From: Chara braunii | Lineage: Eukaryota; Streptophyta; Charophyceae; Charales; Characeae | Direction of reading: 5' to 3' | Length of the DNA: 43,686 bases | NCBI GenBank assembly: GCA_003427395.1 | Contig: BFEA01000003.1 | Coordinates: 4,239,778 to 4,283,463, forward strand | Shown here: positions 21,334 through 30,697 of the stretch, piece after piece | How positions within the stretch are numbered: position 1 is the stretch's first letter | Layout of the letters: each line of letters starts with the position of its first letter | Position numbers and translations under genes: made by a program | Notes under the pieces: generated by a model | The model's database searches: none | Told to the model about the DNA's origin: nothing | The model's input: only the letters and a program-made list of their open reading frames with translations

Positions 21334-21809
21334 ACGTATGTGACAAGTGCCTGCAGTCGACCTATGGGCCAAGTACTGCTCGTGTAACATAGGGCGCTCC
21401 CTTCCAAGGAAAAAGTAATTGTCATTGATGAGCTGAAGCGCAGTCGCACACTCAAATTAAAGCCGAAAGTCATAATATGGGTGAAATATTAAATGTTACA
21501 CTGAGAGTTCAACTTTCAAGCATGATTTCAGTTTATAAATTTTATGTTGGAGAGTGACTGCTCATCTCAGCGCCTCGGGTAGCTACTCGTGGGTTCCTCT
21601 CGCTCACATTCCTCCAGGACTCAGATCCTCTGCGATCCCATCGGAGCGAATATGAGGCTCGAGGTCTATATCGATACAGTTGTTGCTCGTGTTCTATCAT
21701 GACAGGGTACTCATATCCTGCTCCTGGCTTCCACTACTGTCTCATCGAAGAACAATTCTGCGAGTAAGTACCCGGCTGACCACACCATTACCTCACATGT
21801 TATCTTGGT
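21334..21809. other. Unassigned, left edge of the outer element region
   Basis: No gene recognised. I searched by eye for a copy of the candidate LTR end at 39605 (TGTGAGGAAACTCGG) and did not find one here or further left. Confidence 0.5.
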
Positions 21810-22774
21810 CTAAAAGGTTACGCACTCCAGAACTCCTGGTCTGTATTCCCGAATAAACTCCCTGGCTTGCAGGACACTCTCCTTCTCGGTCATCTTGTCC
21901 TCTATGAGCGCCCTGAGCAGGACAGTAACCGTGAACCCCTCATTCACTAATTGCCTGCTTACCTCGACTCCGATCGATCTGCGGTCTGGCATACCTTCTG
22001 CTTTCTAAATAAATACCTCAAGTCCTCTAGTCCAATGCACTTTTCCTCCACACGCCTCCGGCAATATTCGACTAAGTCGACTGACCTCAGACAGTCTACC
22101 CAGCACGTCGCATCTATAAGATCTCTCAGCTCCCCATCTTCGAAGTGCCTCCACCATAGACTGACCGCGAAATAAGTCTTCTTGAACCGTGGCGCCAACC
22201 CCGATCCAAGGGCAAGGTTTGTATGCTGGACTGCTCGCGTTAGGCTCCTAACTCCCCCATAGACCTGATCTATCACGAACTGCGGAAGAGTCCACCTCCA
22301 GCCCTGTACAGGATGAAGATCCTGCACCGGCGGTCCGAACACGATACGCACCTGCGGTCAACTATCACCTGCTATCGATCTTGCCTTTCTAGTCAGAAGG
22401 ACTCTCGTCAATGCTTCGTACCTCCACAAGTTTCTCTCAATGCCAACTAGAGTCAGACTCACTTCAACTTCCTGCGTTCGATCAAAGATAAGGTGTCCTA
22501 TCAGCTCTACCTGTCTTCCACGTCCTGGTACCTCTACTTCTACAATTACTATCCAAAGAAAATCTCCTTCTGTCACCCACGTCCCGATATATTTGAGTGG
22601 CACTCTATCGCTATTCTCCAGTGGCACGGGAAGCGGTATGTCGTAGCCGAGCGCAGTCTCCCTAGGCTCTACCAACCTCCTCACTCTGTAAGAGTCCGAG
22701 TCTCTCAATAGGACATACGCCCACCATGCACTCGAATCACTCCTCATTACCATACGTCGCTCAACCAGTACCAC
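21810..22774 (-). pseudogene. R-family ORF copy R4b, decayed
   Basis: Read from 22774 leftwards, three frames (22774-22358, 22351-21959, 21992-21810) form one decayed protein broken by a stop and a frameshift. The N-terminal part is beta-rich, with RLVEPRETALGYDIPLPVPL aligning with WLRPPETVEPDVLEFELPL of copy R2. The middle has the family signature LPQFVIDQVYGG (about 22290-22249), matching LPGFLIEKSFGG, IPGCIVDSIFGG and LPLFVVEELWGL in the other copies. The C-terminal part (DATCWVDCLRSVDLVEYCRR) aligns with the same position of R2. No known domain is recognised. It belongs to a minus-strand series of related copies (R1, R2, R3, R4a). The function is unknown; association with retroelements is inferred from position. 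Confidence 0.6.
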
Positions 22775-22818
22775 TCTAGTCCTTTCAGCGCGCTCGATCT
22801 CCAGATGCTACTAGCTCC

Positions 22819-23079
22819 TCAGGCCATCCTACCACTAAGGCTCAAAACAGTTGAGTAGGTGTTGTGCACCCTCCCGTCAGCTCCATGGAAGCAGATGGTG
22901 TACTCGATGTATCTCTCACCTCTCCGTATCGCTAGGGCATGTTCGGTCATGAGTCTGATCCGGCTGGCAACATCGTCCACCGCCTCATCTTCCCAACCTT
23001 TTGTCCTATCTCGTCGCACAGCAATTGTCACTCTCAACGTGTCCCTATACGCCATCCCTATCGCCGCGTCCTGTCGCAC
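22819..23079 (-). pseudogene. R-family fragment R4a
   Basis: An 87-codon minus frame. Its last third, RYIEYTICFHGADG, aligns with ARYEWTLFHGRPP of R1, and the preceding helix-like stretch (RIRLMTEHALAIRRGE) with the equivalent R1 segment. It stops before the Pro/Gly-Gly signature, so only the region upstream of the signature is represented. It lies between R3 and R4b on the same strand, as a partial tandem copy or a separate short gene. Confidence 0.5.
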
Positions 23080-23166
23080 TCGTCCTGTCTAAAGTTATCT
23101 GCTCGAGTCTACCAACCGTTTTCCCACTAATCTTGCCTCTAGACTGCGCCCGGATATGCCCTGCCT

Positions 23167-23880
23167 CTAATCGTCTCTCACATCTAGCATATCCTCATCT
23201 CCGTCCTCGTCCCCTCGCCCCCAAGGGATGGCCTCCTGTCCCTCGGCCTGAAGGAGATGTCCCCAACCGTCCTCAGGTTGTGCTACTCCTCCTGCCGGCT
23301 CCTGGCGATCACCTATCACCATGTCTCCCCAGCCCTGGTCTCGATCTCCCCAAGGCTCTATATCGTTTGCAGCCTCCCACTCTCTGTCCTCAGCGTACCA
23401 CCCGACATCCTCCCCCTCTGGGTGTTTCCGCTGATAATGCTGCTCAACCTCCCAGGACGGAATAAACGGGGCAGGCCTGTCCTCTGGTGTCTCACTCAGG
23501 AGCGCGCCTAGGCCCTCCAGATAATCCACCGGTCTCTGGGCCTCTCTCTCCAAGGCTAGCCAGAACTCTAAGGGCTGATATGGGTAGGAGGAGTCCTGCT
23601 ACCCTGAGGGCGCTAGGGACCGTATAAACTCTATGAGTTGAATCCCTCTCTCCCCTGTAAATGGCCCTCCGATGAACTGAGCGTATGCAATCCAATCGTG
23701 ATCTGCTAACCCTCTCCTCAGTCCGTCTAACTAAAGACTAGCGGAGTAGGTCTCAACAATGTAAGTCAGTCCCCAGAGCTCCTCCACTACAAACAAGGGA
23801 AGCCTCACCCGCAGTCGTACCGAGGGGAATGCAAAAGCCCCTCCGATCCGGAGGGTCGTCCTCGTCTCCCTAATCGGGCC
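23167..23880 (-). pseudogene. R-family ORF copy R3, 5'-truncated by the LTR element
   Basis: Reading left from 23880, the copy begins only just upstream of the signature LPLFVVEELWGL (about 23812-23768). It continues with RGIQLIEFIRSL (R1 has KRVQLIELIRSV) and, after an in-frame stop near 23600, LEFWLALEREAQR...GLGALLSETPEDRP. It ends in an acidic tail with VEQHYQRKHPEGEDVGW (R1: LTQYYQAIGQAPYRVEDEF) and a DEDGDED run, stopping at 23167. The N-terminal half is missing exactly where the 12.2-kb LTR element starts, so the insertion or a later rearrangement removed it. Function unknown. Confidence 0.65.
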
Positions 23881-25445
23881 GTTGTCGACGCGAATACCCT
23901 TACATGGGTATCCGCCCTGGTTTTTGCAAATGACAGGAAGTAAGTATGGATTAAAAGTTTGAATATACCGCGCGAGTCGCGGCACTCTCTGTTGTTTATG
24001 CGGCTGATGGTTGACTGCAATAAAGAGTGTGTGGGCGCGCGGATTTGAGGCGCGCGTGATCCTTTTAGCTGTCGATGATTGAGGAGCCGGCACGACCGCC
24101 AGCCGAAATGTTTTCTGATTAAATAGGGATTAAAAAGATTATGTCTCATTGACTGATGTGCTTGTCTGTGACCTGTGCGTACGTGCGGAGGACGGCATCG
24201 ACGACAATATGACTTCTGAAGGTGTTTCGGTAGTCCAGCGCGTCGCACAGTGTCTGTTCCTTTGGGCGTCCGCCAGCGCTAGACCCAGACTTGGGCCTAG
24301 CGCTATTTAATTACGGTGTCGGACTTTTGTTAGAGAGATTCAGGGATCGAGGACGAGCGGCGATGGCGCGAAGGGCCCGACGGGGCCATCCCCCTTGGTT
24401 TTGCCATCAGCGGCGTGGGCATGAAGCCGGCAGTCGTTTTTTCGAGTTTGTTTTTTTATTATTAATGGTTGTTGTCATCATTTGACTTTATGGTTTGAAC
24501 TCTCATAAGTTAGGCACGACACTGGCCATGGTCGGCCGTCATGGCAATCGAGGACTTTGAGCGCATTTTTCTTTTTGATTGACCTGCAGGTTCTTATGTG
24601 TTTGAGAAGCTGGCGATTTCTTCCCTACCTTACTGTCTTGAAAACATGGGCTGAGGAGCTCAACGTGCATGCGAGCTGGTGGGTGATTAGTCCGCGAGGC
24701 GGAAGAGACCTGGGCGGTGCGGGCCTTTTGTGGGCGTGCCGCCTGCCTGCCACAAGATTGCCGTGAGAATTTTTGAGTGTGAGTATGCGCGCTGGACCCT
24801 GCCAGGATGGTGAGTTATGCTTGGGCAGGGGCCCAGAGGCACCAAGGTGGAGGCCGCGGTGGAGGGTTGTCCACATGAAGTCCTTTCCACTTCGGTCTTC
24901 AAAGTTCTCAGTGGGATATTTGTTACTACCGCCGAGAGCCGCGACTGGCCCAGTCCGCGGAGGCCTACTCTGAGCTCTGCAACAGGCTGCGCCACGGCCG
25001 TCTGTCTGCGTAAGGGCTGGCTATTGGAAGCCCGAGGCGGTGTGGGTTCTGCTTGAACAGAACAAGGGGGAGTGGCCGTGGCGGAGCCGGCCCATACAAG
25101 CTGATCGTTGGACTTGGGCATAGGGGCGACAGGCAAATCGGCCTTCCGATACTCAGCCACTTTCAGACTGCCCACGGACTGTGCTGGGCGTCGCGGGGCC
25201 AATGGCATATCGCCTGGGCAGCGGGTCAGGCCGGTATGCGTTAGGCAGCCACAGGTGGAGCGGGGGAAAGAGGGCCGGCTAGGAAAACAGCGCAGGGGGA
25301 GAGGGTGAAAGCGGAGTGAACCTGGACGCACGTCGCGCCGGGTGTGCACGGGAGAAGGGGGCGAAGGGCTGGTTAGCCCGTCCCGTAGTTGGGTCCGCCC
25401 GACGGCTGCCTGTTGCGGTGGCGAAGGGGCGCCCACCAGCTATAA

Positions 25446-25543
25446 GTTCTTCGGGACATCCGTTAAAATTGGAACGATACAGATAAGATTAGCATGGCCC
25501 CTGCGCAAGGATAACGCGCATAAATCGGGGCGGGGTCCGACGG
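25446..25543 (+). ncRNA. U6 snRNA-like segment in LTR copy A
   Basis: The sequence matches U6 along its whole length: 5' hairpin region (TTCTTCGGGACATCCG), TAAAATTGGAACGATACAGA, the AGC triad (GATTAGCATGG), the internal stem-loop (CCCCTGCGCAAGGATAACGC) and the 3' end (CATAAATCG...GGTCC). The 5' portion resembles plant rather than animal U6. The normally invariant ACAGAGA box reads ACAGATA, and no T-run terminator follows. A functional spliceosomal U6 is therefore unlikely, and a captured U6 copy is more probable. It abuts the assembly gap. Confidence 0.8.
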
Positions 25544-25648
25544 NNNNNNNNNNNNNNNNNNNNNNNNNNNNNNNNNNNNNNNNNNNNNNNNNNNNNNNNN
25601 NNNNNNNNNNNNNNNNNNNNNNNNNNNNNNNNNNNNNNNNNNNNNNNN
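25544..25648. other. Assembly gap (105 N) flanked by a duplicated 28-mer
   Basis: The bases from GCGCATAAATCGG to CCGACGG occur on both sides of the gap, whereas LTR copy B has them once with no extra sequence. The gap is probably a false separation of overlapping contig ends. Confidence 0.9.
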
Positions 25649-27047
25649 GCGCATAAATCGGGGCGGGGTCCGACGGCCAAACACTTCTCTGATCCTTGAC
25701 ACTTACGTGCCGTCGGACCGGCACTGCGCGGTATCGGGGGACAGTCAGAGTTGCCGTTGATATTTTGCCTTTCTTTCTGCTGTGCATGTCGGTCGAACCG
25801 ACGAGGGACAGCGCTACAGGAAGGCGGAGTAGGCCAGCCCCAACGGAGGAACGAGGAGTGAACCTGGATGCGGGCCGCGTCAGGTGCTTGCAAAGCGAAC
25901 GAAGCCATGGTGGAGCTCAGCAGGAGCATGGCGGAGCAGGGAGAGGAGTTTTCGCCCGATCCGTAATAGAATCGGGCAAAACAAAAGTTGAGGCAGGGGT
26001 TTCTGGCTATGGCGAGCCTGATCGTGTGGCTGGAAGGGCATGAGAATTAGCAAATCGCGAGTTAGTTGAAGGAGGGAAAACGCGAAGATGGTGGTGGGGG
26101 GATATGTGAGGCATGCGGGAGAAAGAAAGTGTTTAGTTCAATCGATTCCCAATGGAATCGGGCAGGAGAAACGGTTATTCAGTACCTTGAGGATAGGCAA
26201 AACTGACTCTGAAGTTAGTTCTAGCTAAAAGTTAGTAAGACTAATGTTAGTAGAGAAATGGGTTGCGCGAGCCATGGCGGAAGGAGGGAATGATGAGAGG
26301 GTAGAAAGCTTGATTTTGGCTGTTTCTTGATGGGAACGGGTACGGGAGGACTCTAACTAAGGGTTTTTCGGGATTGCGATCCCGATTTTGTAGTTAGTCT
26401 GGGTAGTAAGTTAGTAAAATAGAAGCTAGATGAGAAGGCTGGTGCGTGGAGGCGCCGGGAAAGGTGGATCGAGACATTACTTGAGCCTTAATAAAATCGA
26501 GGGAGGGGAGATTCGTTCCCGGGGTTTTGAGTCCGGGCGAATCGATTAGTAGTGTTAGATTTCGGAGTTAGTAAGAGGAGTGATTAATAGAGGGGTTAGG
26601 AGTTGCGCGGTATAAGGGTGATGATTAGCGGGGAAAGAGACTTCAAGATGGCGATGTATTTTTCCACGATCAAGTGCAGATTCATTCGATTTTGCTAAGT
26701 TTATGCCACGGGAATAGCATGAAGACAACGTGAGGCTAATTGTGCAGCTGGAAACTCGTCGTGTGATCGGCGTCGAAGAAGGAGCCAGACAAGCCGTGCG
26801 CAGACGGGGTTGCTACGAACTAAGTCATTGCATGAGTGCGAGAGGGGAGTGGGCAATGGGCAGAAAAGAGATACGCACCTATCCTGTCGTAGGGGCACGC
26901 GAGAGGTATGGCTGGCGCACTCGGCCGGAGCGGCCTATTGGAAGCTTCATTGTATCATTCTGTGACGAGGTGGTCCAACTCCCGCGTGACGCGGCCGGGA
27001 GGGTCTCGCGCTGCCCCGTGCGGTGTCGGACCGATGCGCTCGACAGG

Positions 27048-27060
27048 TGGCGCCGTTGCC
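27048..27060 (+). promoter_or_regulatory. Primer-binding site (tRNA-Asp type)
   Basis: TGGCGCCGTTGCC lies 2 bp after the 5' LTR end. From memory it complements the 3' end of plant tRNA-Asp (GGCAACGGCGCCA). Complementarity stops after 13 bases, where the plant consensus would continue GGGG. Confidence 0.8.
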
Positions 27061-28373
27061 TCGGATAACGGTTGCCTACCGTTGTCCCTAGTGGAACGAC
27101 ATCCGGGTATTGGAAGCGAGAAAATAGACAAATGAGAAGTTTTCGTTAGGACTATATGAGCGACGAGCTGATATCTCGACTACTGATTGGAAGGGTCGTA
27201 GAATTGAGAGATCCTTAAAAATCGGGTCTAGATTTGAGGCAGGTTAATGATTTAGGCGAGGTGACCACTTCTGCCTTACGGATTGGTTTGGGCAGAATGG
27301 TTGATAGCAGTCAGTGCTGGATAAAAAGCGTGAAGTGAGGGTTGGTTAGATGATGTGGTTTTGATTGATGTGACCTGATTTGGATTAATATGGTATGAAT
27401 GACTCGAGGGTGATAAGTGTTTTGATTTTGCGTTCACCGACTTTGACTAGCATGATGGTATTTGAGATAGGTAACCCGTCTGATTTGATAGTTAGCAGGC
27501 CTGGGCAATGCTTTGCGTGTTTGGCGTGGCTAAGGTTAAGTATGGCTATTGTGAGAGTTAACCCTATGATGTACCATTTTTGACTACCATAAAAGTCGTC
27601 TGAGTAATTGGGGAAGCATCGTAATACGGTTGCATCAGAATGGGGCTAAGGATGAGTGAAATAATATTCCTCTGTTAAGAGTTGAAGGTATAGACCCTCT
27701 CTTAGGTGTTAGGTTAGAAATCTTCTGTGCGCTTTGAGGAGAAGTCGGTTAAGGAAAGTTGAAGGATATTACTGGCATGGACTTAGATGTTTGAGTCTGG
27801 ATTCTAAGCGGTTGCTTTGCTACGAGACGTAGTGAGTCTGGGTAATACCCTCTTTACATGAAGGACATCTAATCCTAGAGGGAGTTGGAGTAGCAGTGGA
27901 AGAGCTAACACTTAGACTATTTCGCTCACCTTTAATGGAGCGGTGGGTAGTAATTGATGTTGACCTTCGCCTGAACCGTTCCAGGTTGGACCATCCACTT
28001 AGGAAGATAAAGGTTTGAGGTCTTTTGTTTTGAGGATGTTACTTTGAGTTATATATTGGACTCATCTATGGATGTCAGACCTTGTAAACCTAGTTTACGC
28101 CTAATTATGTGAAGTTGTATGTTTAAGTAGACATCCGTTTCAGGAGTATTTCGTGTGGGTTATTTTATCAGGATTATACTTGGGGTTTTATTAGTTTGTA
28201 GAAATTTATATGAATGTGTCTAGTCTAGCCCTTGGCTCATGGTTGGTCATTAAGCCTGTACTTTTGGATCGCTCTTCCAAGAGGGGTAGGGATTGTCAGT
28301 TTAATAACGGAAGGCGCATGCTGGACGTTTGTCTGTGATGGGCAGAACCCAGACAAAGCAAAGGTAACTCAGG
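27061..28373 (+). other. Leader between primer-binding site and first ORF
   Basis: About 1.3 kb with no open frame above about 60 codons and no motif recognised. It would be the untranslated leader and packaging region of the retroelement. Confidence 0.6.
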
Positions 28374-29048
28374 ATGCCTTATGCACGGGAAGACCCGTGG
28401 ATGCTCGGGCCAATTGAGAAAGAGGGAGGGCTCGAGGTGTCTTTGCCCAGGCGGGTCAGAGCAGGAGACTACCTCTCTTCATGGTGGGGCATGTCGATGG
28501 GCACAAACATCTTTGTCTGGATCGAGTCGGGGTTTGATGATGAGTGGGAGTGTGCGATTGTAAGGGTGACGATGTACGCCTCGCCCTCATTTTGGGTCGA
28601 GCATGGGATAGAGTTGACGCTTGGGCATGGAAACCTGCTTGCTAGGCCTCTGAGGGTAGCAGAGGCAGCTACAACAAAGTGGGCGAGGGAAGTGTCCCGT
28701 GACGGGGAAGAGCAAGTGCTAACCCGTGTAGAGGTTAAGTGCGCTGGAGAGTTCGGGCTTCCATCGGCTCCGCTACGAGTAATCCTGCCTGGGTTTCTCA
28801 TAGAGAAGAGTTTTGGTGGACAGGCGAGGGTAGAGGCGGCAGCTGAAGCGGCTTTGAGGGCGCTAAGATGGAAATATGAGCGCTACACGTGCGAATTGAT
28901 ATATGGGTTGTATTTAGACTTGAAGTGTTCACTCCCTAGTCAGTGGCTTAGGAACATGGCCAGCACAGTGGACGTATATACCAGTACTCATGACCCAGAT
29001 GAAGGGGGTGGAGACTGGGAGGAGATTCGGGCAGCAGTGGACCGATAG
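28374..29048 (+). CDS. R-family ORF in the LTR element (224 codons)
   Basis: An intact frame from a genuine ATG (28374) to TAG (29046-29048), encoding an unrecognised protein. It carries the R signature LPGFLIEKSFGG (about residues 138-149, nt 28785-28820), an upstream beta-rich part (EGGLEVSLPR; GTNIFVWIE) matching R1 (EGDLVELTIPAW; GTWLWTHRE), and downstream ALRALRWKYERYTCELIYGLYLDL, which may be alpha-helical. The C-terminus is acidic (DPDEGGGDWEE), echoing the acidic tails of R1 and R3. It lies between the primer-binding site and the Gag-like frame, where some plant Ty3/gypsy elements (Ogre/Tat lineage) carry an extra ORF. No signal peptide or obvious membrane segment. Being uninterrupted while its neighbour is decayed suggests longer selection or chance survival. 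Function unknown. Confidence 0.6.
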   Translation: MPYAREDPWMLGPIEKEGGLEVSLPRRVRAGDYLSSWWGMSMGTNIFVWIESGFDDEWECAIVRVTMYASPSFWVEHGIELTLGHGNLLARPLRVAEAATTKWAREVSRDGEEQVLTRVEVKCAGEFGLPSAPLRVILPGFLIEKSFGGQARVEAAAEAALRALRWKYERYTCELIYGLYLDLKCSLPSQWLRNMASTVDVYTSTHDPDEGGGDWEEIRAAVDR

Positions 29049-29290
29049 GGGATGTCTTCTTTCTCCACTAAATGCGCTTCTTTTGACTTGGTTGTGGTCG
29101 TCTCTCTACCCATTACCGCAGTTATAAAGGTGAGCGTCTGGGTAACTAGGGGTTGAGGCTTGATTGCACAAGTAAAAGGGTAGATATTGTGATTTAAGTG
29201 TTAGCAGGTTGTCTTTGTCTGCCTGAGTTTACTTGAATCACTTTTTGATGATCTATTGCCCGCTATGCGTATCAGGTTGTTGCCAGCATC
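29049..29290 (+). other. Short intergenic spacer
   Basis: About 240 bp between the R-family ORF and the Gag-like frame. No feature recognised. Confidence 0.6.
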
Positions 29291-30697
29291 ATGGCGGAAG
29301 AAAGCGGCTTCGCCAAAATCCTGCTTTGGAGGAATTTTCGTGCCTCATGAAGGTGCTGCTGCACGAAGTGTTGCAGGAGTCAATGCTCCCAGATCTGTGC
29401 GCCCTGCTGTTCCAAGGAAGGAACCTGTCTAGCTTTTTGCGCGACTTTTAGGATTTTAGCCTTATGAAGACGTGGGACAAGAAGGCGATGTGGCACATGT
29501 TCCTCTTGTTCGTTTGTGAAGGACTAAGTGAGGAGGTATATGCCCTCAAGCAGAAGGCGAAGACGTGGGATGAGTTGGAGAGTTCCTTAAGGCTAAGATT
29601 CTCGGAAGATGGAATAGAAGGCCAACGTGGGGAATGCTCTGTGCCACCAGTTGCGGGTGCACCACCACAGGCAGAGTTAAGTGGGTTACAAAGATAAGTA
29701 GGGGCATTGGAGGAGAGGTTGGTACGGCTGGAAGAGGCCAGGAAATGCAAGCAGAAGGTTTCAGAAGATTCCCCAAGTAAGCCGACTGGTCAGGGTGAAA
29801 GAGGAGTAGAGAAGGATGACCAAGAGTAACCCCTCTAGATAGAGGCCCCAAAGAGGCGTGTCGGTGTTCAGGCGAGAGACAAAGACGAAGGATCTATTGA
29901 AATAAAGGAGGAGAAGGATGCTAATGTGGCCCTGCCTGTTATTGCGCCAGATCCAAAGAGGGGGCTCATTAACGTGGAAGCATCCTCAGCTGCGGGTCGG
30001 AAGAGGCAAAAGAGTGGGTGGTGGCCAAAGCATTGGGTAAATGTGGTATGTGATTGTTGGGGAAAGACTGACCGCACCCCCCAAGGAAGTAAAGAGAAGG
30101 GTGTGGCGGGAGAAAAAGGGAAGCTTGAACCTCCCAAGTTGACAAAGGCGCAGCGGAAGGCAAGGAACCTCGCTCAAGGCGGTCAGGGCACCGAAAAAGG
30201 GCAGAGTTCGCGGCAGGGAGCGATTACCCCGTGAGAGTTGGAAAGCGAGGTGAGACCAAGCGAGCCTCCTCTGATCGAGCAGGCACTACTTGGGTTGTGG
30301 GCGCCGGATAACCGAATGAACTTGTGGCCGACACAGAATCCTTATATGCTCTGGGCGCAAAGTGATTACATGGGCCCTTGGTTCAACATGGTGCCCCATG
30401 GACCCCCGCCAGTCCAAATCCACCCTGTCGGACCGTTGTGGCCACCGATACAAAAAGTTTTGCAGGACAGTATGACATGGGGAAGGGGCCAAAGGCAAGC
30501 AGTTGGAAGGGGCCGCGGAGATGGGGCGTGGCAATGCGGGTCGCAGAAATGGCGGGCGTGGCAATACGGGCCGTGGAGATGGTGGACGCGCCAATGGAGG
30601 TCGTGGGAGTGACAAGCAAGGCGCCGAGGGTCGCGATGGGAGCCAGCGGAACCATAAAGGGGCTCAAAGAAGAAAGGGACATGACGGTGCTAAATAA
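29291..30697 (+). pseudogene. Decayed Gag-like protein with RGG-rich C-terminus
   Basis: ATGGCGGAAG at 29291 is a good start, but a frameshift follows. The main frame then runs with stops near 29449, 29695, 29827 and 29836 and at 30232. The core (SSFLRDF...DKKAMWHMFLLF...KTWDELESSLRLRF) has the W/L/F spacing of retrotransposon Gag capsid regions. Next come a short coiled-coil-like stretch (ALEERLVRLEEARK), a charged Lys/Glu linker, a Trp/Pro/Met-rich segment, and, after another frameshift near 30525, repeated RGG/GRG motifs (NGGRGNTGRGDGGRANGGRG). The RGG box would replace the usual CCHC zinc knuckle for nucleic-acid binding. No protease, reverse transcriptase or integrase follows, so the element is non-autonomous as it stands. 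The assignment to Gag is by pattern only. Confidence 0.5.

Larger units (their letters stand above)
23883..27045 (+). mobile_element. 5' LTR (copy A) of a 12.2-kb LTR retroelement
   Basis: It starts TGTCGACGCG and ends GCGCTCGACA, so TGTCGA and TCGACA form perfect terminal inverted repeats in the TG...CA form. It is colinear with 33023-36093 throughout; samples differ by roughly 3-5%. A primer-binding site follows 2 bp later. Contents include a short dyad near the 5' end (ATACCC/GGGTAT at 23892), GCGCGC-N9-GCGCGC (24035-24055), an AATAAA at 24019 and a U6-like segment (25446). The assembled length of 3163 bp includes 105 N and a 28-bp duplicated gap flank, so the true length is about 3.03 kb. 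Open frames inside differ between the two copies and are not considered genes. Confidence 0.8.
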
